64,000 nucleotides of DNA from JAGNRR01 sp964389575. GTDB lineage: Bacteria; Bacteroidota; Bacteroidia; Chitinophagales; Chitinophagaceae. Of the stretch, positions 17,161 to 25,953 are shown piece by piece; within the stretch, counting starts at the first letter, position 1; every line of letters begins with the position of its first letter. The DNA lies in NCBI GenBank assembly GCA_964389575.1, contig CAYMFF010000007.1:1-64000 (forward strand), written 5' to 3'. Position numbers and translations under genes: made by a program. The notes below the pieces were generated by a model. That model ran no database searches. It was given only the letters and a program-made list of their open reading frames with translations, and was not told the DNA's origin.

Positions 17161-19215
17161 ATGGCACGGAAATTCAAAAAGACGAAACAAACGAATAAAA
17201 GAAAAAAGGTTGGAAACGCTGGCGCAGTGCCGTCGGCTTCTCCCAAAAAGGAGGTCGTTATTCAAAGCAGTAACATTAAACCCAAGAAGGATTTAACTGA
17301 AAAATCTTCCTTACAAGGCTGGCAACTATGGCTTTTATCTGCATTTTTCTTTATGTTGGCTATTGGGCTTTACTCGAATACATTCCATCATCGTTTTGTG
17401 CTAGATGATCATGGTATTATCGCAAATAATAAAATTACTAAAGCCGCTTTTTCATTTGATAATATAAAACTAATGTTCAAAACGCCTTTACGAAAAGGCG
17501 ATGTGAGCGATAAAGAGAATTCATTGTATCGTCCGATGACGAAGGTGATTCTGAATGTTCAATGGAATATTTTTAGTGGGAACCCGCATCATTTTCATAA
17601 AATGAATGTGATACTATATGGTCTTTTGTGCATGTTGCTTTTTTGGGTATTATTCGATTTGTTTAATAAACGTTGGGTGATGGCTTTATTGATAACCTTA
17701 TTATTTACAGTACATCCTATTCATGTGGAAGTGGTAGCCAATGTGAAATCAATCGATGAGATATTGGCTATGATAGGCATCGTAGCAGCTATGCGAGCCA
17801 TTCAATTATATGTCCGATCAAATAGTGTAATCCATCTCGTTTGGGGTGCGTTGGTTTTTGCGATGGGTTTGTATTCCAAAGAATCGGCTGTTGTTGGACT
17901 TGGGGTTTTCCCGCTCTTAGTTTATTATCAACAATCTAAATTGGATTGGAAAAAAATAATAATAGCCAGTGCTCCAATGTTGTTAGTGGCTTTATTATTT
18001 ATTTATTCTAGACATGAAGTCTTGGGGCAGTTCGATCAAATTGCCGAAACGAGCATCATGGATAATTTGATCGTGAAAGTAGAAGATGATTTAGGAGCTC
18101 GTTTTGCAACTGCTGTAATGATTGTAGGGTTTTATATCTATACTTTTTTTGTGCCGCATCCCTTAGCTTGTGATTATTCATATGCCACATTAGAACCCGT
18201 TACCTTAGGACATTGGGGCTTTGTGATTACTTTTTTATTGTGTTTGGGTGGATTTATATATGCCCTTCGTGCGATAGCGAAGCGTGATAAAATGAGCTTT
18301 GGAATTTTATGGTTTTTTATAACTTTTTCAATCGCATCCAATGTTTTCTTTTTGATTGGTACCAGTTTTGGAGAGCGGTTATTGTTCACGCCTAGTTTAG
18401 GACTTTGTATATTGACTGTTGGTGTATTAGCACATTTTTTTCAGAAAAACGAAGGCGAAAGTATACTGCAAAAAGTTAAAGCTTCACCCGTTTTATGGGG
18501 CGTGCTTTTGATTGTGTCAGTAATTTATTCGATCAAAACATATACTAGAAATGAAGATTGGAAAAATGATTACGAGCTTTTTTCTCGGGATATTGAGTAC
18601 AATGAAAACGCAACACATTTATTGTATTATATGGGAAATCATTTACCCAGTGAAGACAGAAAAGAGGTACTGACAGAAGCCATGGTTTCGGCCGGGTATA
18701 ATCAACAGCAATTACAAGATTCTATTAATAAAGAGGTTGCGCAATCCATTGTTTATTTTAGACGGTCAATGAATATTTATCCTTATTTACCGGCTGATGG
18801 ATATAATCAATTAGGGAAAGCGTATTTTTTGCAAGGCAAGTTAGATTCGGCTTATAAATATTATTACAAAGCCTATAAAGAAGATTCTACCAGTGGGATT
18901 TATACGAATAATGTGGGTACGGTATTTTTTAATAGTCGTCAGTACGACAAGGCCATGCCGTACTTTAAAAAAGCGCATAGCTTAGATAAAGACGAATCTG
19001 ATTTTATGAATAATATTGGTTGTGTGTTTGGCGAAAGTAAATTAGCAGATAGTGCAATTTATTGGTTTAAAAAGTCGAGCAAAGCAGATAGCATGGATGT
19101 AAAATCACTGCAATTTCTAGAACTTACTTATCGCGCCATTGGCGATGTTCCCACGGCCGATTATTATAAAAGTCGTTTGTTGTATGTGCAACAACTTCGT
19201 CGCGAACGACTTTAA
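17161..19215 (+). CDS. TMTC-like membrane protein with C-terminal TPRs
   Basis: 684 residues. After a basic Lys-rich N-terminus come about ten membrane helices and then, from about residue 530, three to four tetratricopeptide repeats (DGYNQLGKAYFLQGKLDSAY, GTVFFNSRQYDKAMPYFKKA). HRFVLDDHGIIANNKI holds the acidic pair in the first loop of GT-C glycosyltransferases, and HPIHVEVVANVKSIDEI is typical of the TMTC/DUF1736 group. In animals TMTC proteins are O-mannosyltransferases; for bacterial relatives glycan transfer at the periplasmic face is an inference. It ends facing the tmRNA gene. Confidence 0.8.
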   Translation: MARKFKKTKQTNKRKKVGNAGAVPSASPKKEVVIQSSNIKPKKDLTEKSSLQGWQLWLLSAFFFMLAIGLYSNTFHHRFVLDDHGIIANNKITKAAFSFDNIKLMFKTPLRKGDVSDKENSLYRPMTKVILNVQWNIFSGNPHHFHKMNVILYGLLCMLLFWVLFDLFNKRWVMALLITLLFTVHPIHVEVVANVKSIDEILAMIGIVAAMRAIQLYVRSNSVIHLVWGALVFAMGLYSKESAVVGLGVFPLLVYYQQSKLDWKKIIIASAPMLLVALLFIYSRHEVLGQFDQIAETSIMDNLIVKVEDDLGARFATAVMIVGFYIYTFFVPHPLACDYSYATLEPVTLGHWGFVITFLLCLGGFIYALRAIAKRDKMSFGILWFFITFSIASNVFFLIGTSFGERLLFTPSLGLCILTVGVLAHFFQKNEGESILQKVKASPVLWGVLLIVSVIYSIKTYTRNEDWKNDYELFSRDIEYNENATHLLYYMGNHLPSEDRKEVLTEAMVSAGYNQQQLQDSINKEVAQSIVYFRRSMNIYPYLPADGYNQLGKAYFLQGKLDSAYKYYYKAYKEDSTSGIYTNNVGTVFFNSRQYDKAMPYFKKAHSLDKDESDFMNNIGCVFGESKLADSAIYWFKKSSKADSMDVKSLQFLELTYRAIGDVPTADYYKSRLLYVQQLRRERL

Positions 19216-19223
19216 AAAAAAAG

Positions 19224-19603
19224 TGGAACTGGCGGGAGTCGAACCCGCGTCCAAACATAATCTCGGAAAGCTTTCTACAAGTTTAGTTTTCAATCAGATT
19301 TTCGAGTAGCTACAAGTAGAAAACATACTTAACACCACCTTATTTGCTGACCACGCCAAAGGCGTGGTTCATATAAACATAGCAACACTGTTTATACTAG
19401 TCGTCGATTTTGTTGATTCAGATGAAGCCAAGTCGTCGACCAGTTGGTTTTCATCCATATATGTCTGCTAATTAATAATTAGGCAGCCATTGCGAATTGT
19501 GGTTCGCCATTTCAAATTTTGTAAAATGAGATTAAAGTGCAATTCTACAACGCACTACTTGCTTACTATCAAAGAACCTATGCTGTCAAAACCAGTCAGC
19601 CCC
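19224..19603 (-). ncRNA. ssrA: tmRNA (transfer-messenger RNA)
   Basis: On the minus strand the 5' end GGGGCTGACTGGTTTTGACA is the standard tmRNA start. The 3' end has GGTTCGACTCCCGCCAG (T-arm) and then TTCCA, so GGGGCTG pairs with CAGTTCC to close the acceptor stem; CCA is not encoded. A run of nine T residues after the 3' end acts as terminator. The tag reading frame (19479-19508) encodes GEPQFAMAA followed by TAA. Length is about 380 nt. It rescues stalled ribosomes with SmpB, which is not in this window. Confidence 0.95.
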
Positions 19604-19643
19604 ATTTGTACTGACCTTGCATCAGCATTTAATTAATGGAGAG

Positions 19644-19651
19644 CAAAGGTA
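19644..19651 (-). promoter_or_regulatory. Probable promoter -7 element of ssrA
   Basis: On the minus strand TACCTTTG is an exact TAnnTTTG match, about 40 bases before the mature tmRNA 5' end, consistent with a short 5' leader removed by processing. Confidence 0.4.
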
Positions 19652-19695
19652 GGAAAAATCTATGGCGCATCAGATTTTATTAATAAATTAGCTGA

Positions 19696-20568
19696 ATGGT
19701 CAAATACAACCCCAAAAATTGGTTTTTACATATACTTTCATTTCACAAAAGTGATACTCTTCGTATTCTTTGGCCGGAGATGCTTTTGCTGGCAATCCTG
19801 ACTTTTGGTATTTGCTACTTAGAGTCTTATTTAATTGAAGGCGATGGCATGTATCTTAAAGATTTGACTCGTGTATATGCACTGATAGGTTTTGCGCTTT
19901 CTTTATTATTAGTTTTTAGAACCAATACGGGTTATGATCGCTGGTGGGAAGGAAGAAAAAAATGGGGCGAATTAGTAAATAATTCAAGAAACATTGCAAT
20001 TAAAATTTCTACGACTACAAAAAATCAACATACAAAAGATTTATTTAAAAGAATGATTCCCAATTTTGGATTTGCCCTTAAAGAACATTTGCGGTTAGGT
20101 GTAAAAGTAGAAGAGCTCGATTTGACTGAGGCAGAAAGAACGGAAATTGAATCTTGGGATCATAAACCTAGTTTTATAACTCAACGAATGTATAAGACGT
20201 TAAATGATCTTAAGTCTTCTGGGGAGATAACCGAGATAGAATTTTTAAGTATTGATACGAATTTGCAAAATTTTTCTGACATAGCGGGTGCTTGCGAACG
20301 GATAAAGAACACGCCCATTCCATATTCTTACACTTTATTTTTAAAGAAGGTAATATTCATTTATGTCCTAACCATGCCGATTGCTTTTGTACCAATGTTT
20401 AGCTATTGGGCTATTTTGATTACACTATTCGTTTTTTATGTATTGGTTAGTATGGAAGTATTGGCAGAAGAAATAGAAGATCCGTTTGGTTTGGACGCTA
20501 ATGATTTGCCAACCGATGAAATTTGTACTAAGGTTCGAGGCAATGTTCAAGAAATTTTAAATTCGTGA
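19696..20568 (+). CDS. Bestrophin family ion channel
   Basis: 290 residues. Four hydrophobic segments (about 27-46, 55-75, 220-240, 243-262) frame a soluble helical region. GYDRWWEGRKKWGELVNNSRNI is the bestrophin signature, and IKNTPIPYSYTLFLKK with MEVLAEEIEDPFG are diagnostic of the bacterial family. Bacterial homologues form pentameric, cation-selective channels. The next gene starts inside its stop codon (GTGA overlap), so the two are probably translated together. Confidence 0.92.
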   Translation: MVKYNPKNWFLHILSFHKSDTLRILWPEMLLLAILTFGICYLESYLIEGDGMYLKDLTRVYALIGFALSLLLVFRTNTGYDRWWEGRKKWGELVNNSRNIAIKISTTTKNQHTKDLFKRMIPNFGFALKEHLRLGVKVEELDLTEAERTEIESWDHKPSFITQRMYKTLNDLKSSGEITEIEFLSIDTNLQNFSDIAGACERIKNTPIPYSYTLFLKKVIFIYVLTMPIAFVPMFSYWAILITLFVFYVLVSMEVLAEEIEDPFGLDANDLPTDEICTKVRGNVQEILNS

Positions 20569-21149
20569 GGTGGTTTGCCTTGTTTTTCTTTTTAGTTTGT
20601 TTTATCGCTTGTGATGAAGAGCATTTGAATCCACGCGATAAATATTTTAAACAGAAATTTAATGATGTACAGTCCGTACAATTGCCAACGGCAAAAAAAT
20701 TGGGTATTCAACCGCAAAATAATAGACAAGGCGTTGAGTCAAATAAAAAATTAGTATCAGTTAAAAGTGGGAATGGTTTTGCAATTGCCAATCTTACGCA
20801 TTCATCATCTAAGGTGTTACCCGAAACCAAAAAACTCATTCAAGATATTGGTAAGCAATTCTTAGACAGCGTAAAAGGCAAGGGTTTATTCTCAGAACGA
20901 GCAGTCGTTACTAGTTTGACGCGTTCAAAAGAAGATCAAAAAAAACTGAGCAAAGGCAATTTAAATGCGGCTAGGCAATCAGCTCATTTTTATGGAACCA
21001 CCTTTGATATTAGTTACATTCAATTTTATAGAGACAAAAATGTTAAGCGGGATATTCTAGCCAATGTTTTAGATAATCTTAGAAAGGAAAAACGCTGTTG
21101 GGTAAAATATGAGATTCAACAGAAGTGTTTTCATATAACGGTACGGTAA
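20565..21149 (+). CDS. DUF5715 family lipoprotein, M15-peptidase-like
   Basis: 194 residues from a GTG that overlaps the bestrophin stop by 4 bases. The N-terminus MRWFALFFFLVCFIAC ends in a lipobox-like FIAC with Cys16, so a lipoprotein is likely. VTSLTRSKEDQKKL, NAARQSAHFYGTTFDISY and the closing CFHITVR define DUF5715. The SxHxxGxxxD pattern and the final His resemble the zinc ligands of M15 D,D- or L,D-carboxypeptidases (VanX/VanY fold), so a wall hydrolase is plausible. Catalysis is unproven for the family. Confidence 0.78.
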   Translation: MRWFALFFFLVCFIACDEEHLNPRDKYFKQKFNDVQSVQLPTAKKLGIQPQNNRQGVESNKKLVSVKSGNGFAIANLTHSSSKVLPETKKLIQDIGKQFLDSVKGKGLFSERAVVTSLTRSKEDQKKLSKGNLNAARQSAHFYGTTFDISYIQFYRDKNVKRDILANVLDNLRKEKRCWVKYEIQQKCFHITVR

Positions 21150-21151
21150 TT

Positions 21152-21868
21152 TTACGCCTCCACAATCCCAATCGCTTCTTTAGCTGCAATTTTACTAGCT
21201 TCTTTTTTAGTTAGGGCGGAACCTTTGCTAATAATTTTTCCATCAAGTTTTACGGCGATATTAAATCGTAGTCTTCCATTGGCTGCATCTTCATGTTCTA
21301 GCTCGACAAATTCTAGCTCTTTTTCTTCGCGTTTCGCCCAGCCGATTAATTTGTTTTTGATATTTGCCTCTACCTGTTCCAGCTCTTCTACATCGATGAA
21401 AGGAACGATCATGCGCTTGTGAATAAACTTTTTGGTTTTATTGTATCCTTTGTCTAAATAAATAGCACCAACCAAGGCTTCAAATGCATTTCCAAAAATG
21501 GGTGAGTTGCGCAAGAAATAATCTTTCTCATTGTAATCCATTACCTCTGGCAGACCAATTTTTTTACCGATTCGATTTAAGGATTTTCGATTCACAATTT
21601 TAGAACGCATATCTGTAAGGTAGCCTTCTGGTTTGGTTGGATACTTATGAAATAAATATTCACCAATTATAGAACCAAGAATAGCGTCTCCCAAGAACTC
21701 CAATCGTTCATTATTTTCAGTTGGATTTTTACTGCTGGAACTATGGCAAAGCGCTAACTCATACAAACTTTCATCGCCCGGTGTAAATCCTAACATAGCT
21801 TGCAGGCTTTTATATAAAGGAGAGTCCTTTACAAAAAACCGAACGATTATATTAGGTACAATTGCCAA
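21152..21868 (-). CDS. rnc: Ribonuclease III
   Basis: 238 residues. ERLEFLGDAILG (about 53-64) is the RNase III signature with catalytic acidic residues, and NAFEALVGAIYLDKG contains the second site glutamate. The C-terminal double-stranded RNA-binding domain ends in GSALTKKEASKIAAKEAI. It processes rRNA precursors and other duplex RNA. Third in the acpP-fabF-rnc order common in Bacteroidota, but the 115-base gap after fabF holds small hairpins. Confidence 0.95.
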   Translation of the reverse strand: MAIVPNIIVRFFVKDSPLYKSLQAMLGFTPGDESLYELALCHSSSSKNPTENNERLEFLGDAILGSIIGEYLFHKYPTKPEGYLTDMRSKIVNRKSLNRIGKKIGLPEVMDYNEKDYFLRNSPIFGNAFEALVGAIYLDKGYNKTKKFIHKRMIVPFIDVEELEQVEANIKNKLIGWAKREEKELEFVELEHEDAANGRLRFNIAVKLDGKIISKGSALTKKEASKIAAKEAIGIVEA

Positions 21869-21937
21869 ATCAGAATGAAAATTACATTCTAAACAAGAAA
21901 TATAAAAATGAGTTTATCCCGATATATGTTGGTTACA

Positions 21938-21952
21938 AAACCTGTGAGGTTT
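21938..21952 (-). terminator. Weak hairpin downstream of fabF
   Basis: AAACCT, loop of 3, AGGTTT, followed on the minus strand by TTGT. A second small hairpin (21971-21985, arms AAACC and GGTTT) overlaps the fabF stop. Together they may attenuate transcription between fabF and rnc. Confidence 0.3.
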
Positions 21953-21983
21953 AGAGTACTTGATAATAACAAACCGCAAGGGT

Positions 21984-23240
21984 TTATTCAGCGATTTTCT
22001 TGAAAATAACGGAAGCATTGTGTCCGCCAAAACCAAATGTATTGCTCACCGCAACATTAATATCGCGTTGCTGTGCTTGGTTTAACGTAAAGTTGATTTT
22101 GGAATCAAAACTTTCATCAACATTACTATGATTTATGGTTGGTGGTACCAAATTGTTTTTCAATGCCAATACAGAAGCAATTGCTTCGATAGCACCAGCA
22201 GCGCCTAACAAATGGCCGGTCATAGACTTGGTTGAGCTAATATTCAAATCAAAAGTATGCTCACCAAATACATTTTGAATGGCTCCAATTTCAGCAATAT
22301 CGCCCAATGGGGTAGAAGTACCGTGAACGTTAATATAATCAACGTCAGTTGGTTTGAGACCGCCATCTTCTAAGGCGTTTTTGAGAACCAAAATAACACC
22401 CAAACCTTCGGGGTGTGGTGCTGTCATATGATGCGCATCAGCGGTTGCAGCAGAACCTGATAACTCGGCATAAATAGTGGCACCACGCGCTTTGGCATGT
22501 TCGTATTCTTCTAATACAAGGCTTCCTGCTCCTTCTCCTAAAACGAATCCGTCACGCTCTTTGTCAAATGGTCGAGACGCTCCTTTTGGGTCATCGTTTC
22601 GTTCGCTTAATGCTTTCATCGCATTAAAACCACCCATTCCAGCTTCGTTTACCGCTGCTTCAGAGCCTCCACAGACAATTATATCAGCTTTTCCTAAACG
22701 GATATAATGCGAAGCATCAATCAATGCATGCGATGAAGAGGCACAAGCACTTACCGTGCAATAATTAGGTCCTCGATAGCCATGGCGCATACTAATATGA
22801 CCAGCGGCTATATCGGAAATCATTTTTGGAATAAAAAATGGATTAAAACGGGGAGTGCCATCGCCTTTAAAAAAGCCGTCCATTTCATTTTGGAAGGTAT
22901 TAATTCCACCAATACCGCTTGCCCAGATTACACCCACTCGATCTTTATTGATTTCGGTATTATCTACCAAACCAGCATCTTGAATAGCTTGTTCACTGCA
23001 AGCCAAGGCAAACTGAGAAAAACGGTCTAATCGTCGAGCTTCTTTTCGATCTATGAAATCTTCAGGATTGAAACCTTTTACCTCGCAGGCGAATTTTGTT
23101 CGAAACTTCTCAGCATCAAACAGGGTAATGAAATCGGCGCCTGATACTCCTTTTGATAATGCATCCCAGTAATCTGAGATATTATTACCAATAGGCGTAA
23201 GGGCGCCGAGTCCTGTAACGACTACGCGTTTTAATTCCAT
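21984..23240 (-). CDS. fabF: Beta-ketoacyl-ACP synthase II
   Basis: 418 residues, full length. The nucleophile is Cys166 in VSACASSSHA. The two histidines of the Cys-His-His triad lie in VHGTSTPLGD and TKSMTGHLLGAAGA, and the FGFGGHNASVIF motif closes the fold. It elongates acyl-ACP chains in fatty acid synthesis. It is 22 bases downstream of acpP and surely co-transcribed with it. Confidence 0.97.
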   Translation of the reverse strand: MELKRVVVTGLGALTPIGNNISDYWDALSKGVSGADFITLFDAEKFRTKFACEVKGFNPEDFIDRKEARRLDRFSQFALACSEQAIQDAGLVDNTEINKDRVGVIWASGIGGINTFQNEMDGFFKGDGTPRFNPFFIPKMISDIAAGHISMRHGYRGPNYCTVSACASSSHALIDASHYIRLGKADIIVCGGSEAAVNEAGMGGFNAMKALSERNDDPKGASRPFDKERDGFVLGEGAGSLVLEEYEHAKARGATIYAELSGSAATADAHHMTAPHPEGLGVILVLKNALEDGGLKPTDVDYINVHGTSTPLGDIAEIGAIQNVFGEHTFDLNISSTKSMTGHLLGAAGAIEAIASVLALKNNLVPPTINHSNVDESFDSKINFTLNQAQQRDINVAVSNTFGFGGHNASVIFKKIAE

Positions 23241-23262
23241 AAATAATTATAAAGTAACTAGA

Positions 23263-23499
23263 TTATTTTGCGTGCTCTTCTAAATAACCAACAGCGTCGC
23301 CCACTGTAGCTATCGTTTCTGCTTTTTCATCAGGGATAGAAAGATTAAACTCTTTCTCAAACTCCATAATAAGTTCTACTTGGTCTAATGAATCTGCTCC
23401 CAAATCATTGGTAAAGCTTGCTTCATTGTTTACTTCTCCTTCATCAACGCCTAATTTGTCAACGATGATTTTTTTTACTCTTTCAGCTATATCTGACAT
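23263..23499 (-). CDS. acpP: Acyl carrier protein
   Basis: 78 residues, acidic. LGADSLDQVELIMEFE has Ser37, the site of 4'-phosphopantetheine attachment, in the classic DSL context. It carries growing acyl chains for FabF and the other fatty acid enzymes. Upstream on the minus strand TTTTTG and TATATTTT lie about 15 bases apart and may be its promoter. Confidence 0.97.
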   Translation of the reverse strand: MSDIAERVKKIIVDKLGVDEGEVNNEASFTNDLGADSLDQVELIMEFEKEFNLSIPDEKAETIATVGDAVGYLEEHAK

Positions 23500-23809
23500 A
23501 AAGTTTAAATTTTAGATTGCGAAAATATACTTTTTGACCATAAACAAAAAGCATTATTAGCAATTTGATAAGAAAATTTATAAACGTGGAAAACTCATTC
23601 TTTTTTGAATAAAAAATACCTCAAAAGCGTACTTTTTAGTCTAAAACTTGGTTTTTAGAGTCAAAAAGTCCGTTTATACCTTAAATACTACTTACATAAG
23701 CCTTTATTTTTCGAGTCATTTTCTGTATTTCAGTTAGTTTTACTAACAATTGAATATCTTGATACGTCCCTATTATTGAGGGGATTAAAGAATAAATAAT
23801 AACACCCGT
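23500..23809. other. Divergent intergenic region between acpP and the ECF sigma gene
   Basis: 310 bases without a gene. It should hold both divergent promoters. An imperfect hairpin lies at 23631-23669: ACTTTTT and TCTAAAA pair with their complements around a small internal loop and a 6-base apical loop. No convincing ECF-type promoter could be assigned by eye. Confidence 0.6.
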
Positions 23810-24379
23810 TTGATTGATGACATAGTAATACAGGGCTGTAAGCGTTCTGACCGCAAGAGTCAGCGTGCTTTCTATGAATTCTGCTATCCTATTTTGGCCA
23901 GAGTTGGCTATCGCTATGCAAAAAACGATGACGAAATACAAGAGATAATTAACGAGGCATTCATGCGACTTATTAAAAAAATAGAACGTTTTGAGGATTT
24001 GAATATTTCTCATGAGGCTTATATCTGGCGAGCCGGAGTTAATACAGCTATTGATTTATTTAGAAAATCGAAGAATTATAAAAAATTGATTCGAGTAGAA
24101 TCTAGCATGCCAGTAGATTGGACACCCATGGAAGCCGTCACAAAAAACGAATTAGACAGTCAAGCGAATGCAAAGCATATTTTAAAAATTATGGCTACTC
24201 TTCCGGAGCCAACCAAAACAATTTTGAACTTATTCGCTATTGACGGTTATGCACATAAAGAAATCAGTAAAATGTTAGGGATAAAAGAAACTTTGTCTCG
24301 ATGGCATTTGCACAAAGCAAGAAAAATAATGAAAGAGAAACTATCACCCATCGTAATGAAAAAAGCATATGGAGAATAA
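23810..24379 (+). CDS. ECF-type RNA polymerase sigma factor
   Basis: 189 residues from a TTG start. Region 2 is visible as FYEFCYPILARVGYRYAKNDDEIQEIINEAFMRL (core-binding and -10 recognition) and region 4 as LPEPTKTILNLFAIDGYAHKEISKMLGI with the helix-turn-helix at KEISKMLGIKETLSRWHLHKARK. It should direct polymerase to a stress or envelope regulon. Its last 11 bases overlap the start of the anti-sigma-like gene, the normal arrangement of a sigma factor with its own regulator. No in-frame ATG precedes the TTG. Confidence 0.9.
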   Translation: MIDDIVIQGCKRSDRKSQRAFYEFCYPILARVGYRYAKNDDEIQEIINEAFMRLIKKIERFEDLNISHEAYIWRAGVNTAIDLFRKSKNYKKLIRVESSMPVDWTPMEAVTKNELDSQANAKHILKIMATLPEPTKTILNLFAIDGYAHKEISKMLGIKETLSRWHLHKARKIMKEKLSPIVMKKAYGE

Positions 24380-25952
24380 TAAAAATCATATCGATAACTT
24401 CTTAAGCGAAAAAATGCAGGAGATGCATTTTGACGTGAACGAAGCGCATTGGAAAGATGCAGAGCGTCGCCTGGATGAAAAAGATGACAAAAAGAGACCT
24501 TTCTTTTTGCTGTTTTTGCTTGGCGTATTACTCATAGGATTGGGAACAACTGCTTGGCAGAAGTTCTCACCGCACAAAAAATCTAAAGCGGTTTCGACAC
24601 AAAAGAAAGCGGATGCTTCTATGGAGGCAGATCAATTTGTACAAACAAATTATACTTCTCTAGAAGAAGACAACTCTTCTACTGAAAATTATAAGAATGA
24701 AAATGGACTCAATGAGAACAATTTTAATAACTCATCTGATTATCCTACAAACCAGAATTCATTAGACGATCAAGGGCCAACAATTATAAAAAGTAATTTA
24801 CCGGTTGAAGTAGCAAAACAGCGAAATAATCAAAACGATGAAGCTGCTGAAGTAGAAAATACAAGATCAATTGCTGCTAATACAATTAAATCGAAAACAG
24901 ACAAACAGCCATCGGCTTCTAAAACTAAAAGAAACGTAAGTGGTACGATTTCCAAGTCAAGTGTAAAATCGCAAGCTGAAAAAATTCCAACCAGGAGCAA
25001 ACAAGCTGCCAAGGTTGCTAAATCTAAAAAGAATGAGTTTGAGAATGTAGCAACTAATAATACCGGAACTGTTTCTTTAGGTTCTAATAAAAGTAAGGAA
25101 CCGGTGGTTACAAAAATTCAAAACAATAAACCGGTTAAACAAAAAGTAAGAATTTATAAAACAGCAGAAGAGTATCAAAAATTAAATCCGCGGTATGTAG
25201 AAGGTTTGGAAGGCTATACGTTCAAGGTGGATCAAGTTTCGCTGAGTCAAAGAATCAGTGATTCTATTCGTGAAGCATTGGCAACTAAAAAAACGGATCC
25301 AGTTCAAGATGCGAAAGTGAATAAAGAAAAACAGCAGAAATATGAGTTCGTACAAAAACCGTCAAACTTTTTCATACTGGCTGGTTTGGCTGCGGCCAGA
25401 GGGTATAAAGGAAATTCTGATAGAAATGCCGTTTATGGTTTAAGCCCCAGTTTGGGAGTTGGTTATCAGTATAATTTCTCCACTAGAATGAGTTTATATC
25501 TTTCATTATATATGTCTTATATAAATCATTTGAATATTAAGGAAACCTCTACCAACGTGACATATAGTTTTGATAAAGATTCTACTTTATTAAGTGTCAC
25601 CCGTAAGAATTTAATGCAATTGCACATTCCATTACAATTGGCTTACAAGTTAACACCCAAGCATAGCATAGTCGGTGGTCTTGGTTTTAATCTTGGATTA
25701 AATACAATGAGTTTATATGAAGATGCCAGACAAAGTGGACCGACTAGAAGGTTTGGTTATACGAGTGGTCTTAGATTCTTAGATGTAAATGCTAATCTAG
25801 GCTATGAATATATGATGAATTCAAGATTAAGTTTTGGTGTGTTTTATCAGCAGGGCTTCATGGATGTCACAAAAAATAATTATTTTAATAACATGCAAAC
25901 AGACCGAAACTCGCGGGGTGGTATCAGTTTGCGCTATAAATTTATCAAGTAA
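24369..25952 (+). CDS. Dual-membrane anti-sigma-like protein: cytoplasmic head, inner-membrane helix, disordered linker, outer-membrane barrel
   Basis: 527 residues. Residues 1-43 are charged and helical (FDVNEAHWKDAERRL), fitting a short anti-sigma domain. One membrane helix spans about 44-63 (PFFLLFLLGVLLIGLGTTAW). Residues 65 to about 330 are Lys/Ser/Asn/Thr-rich and look disordered. Residues about 333-527 alternate in beta pattern, with around eight strands ending in GGISLRYKFIK, an outer-membrane barrel. This is the architecture of the Dma (dual membrane-spanning anti-sigma) proteins of Bacteroides. It overlaps the sigma gene by 11 bases. The link to sigma inhibition is inferred from architecture and position. 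Confidence 0.82.
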   Translation: MENNKNHIDNFLSEKMQEMHFDVNEAHWKDAERRLDEKDDKKRPFFLLFLLGVLLIGLGTTAWQKFSPHKKSKAVSTQKKADASMEADQFVQTNYTSLEEDNSSTENYKNENGLNENNFNNSSDYPTNQNSLDDQGPTIIKSNLPVEVAKQRNNQNDEAAEVENTRSIAANTIKSKTDKQPSASKTKRNVSGTISKSSVKSQAEKIPTRSKQAAKVAKSKKNEFENVATNNTGTVSLGSNKSKEPVVTKIQNNKPVKQKVRIYKTAEEYQKLNPRYVEGLEGYTFKVDQVSLSQRISDSIREALATKKTDPVQDAKVNKEKQQKYEFVQKPSNFFILAGLAAARGYKGNSDRNAVYGLSPSLGVGYQYNFSTRMSLYLSLYMSYINHLNIKETSTNVTYSFDKDSTLLSVTRKNLMQLHIPLQLAYKLTPKHSIVGGLGFNLGLNTMSLYEDARQSGPTRRFGYTSGLRFLDVNANLGYEYMMNSRLSFGVFYQQGFMDVTKNNYFNNMQTDRNSRGGISLRYKFIK

Positions 25953-25953
25953 G

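Noticed and set aside
25834..25953. A longer N-terminus for the PKD lipoprotein from the ATG at 25834
   Set aside because: It would overlap the barrel gene by 119 bases and hide a clear lipoprotein signal that starts at 25954, one base after the preceding stop.
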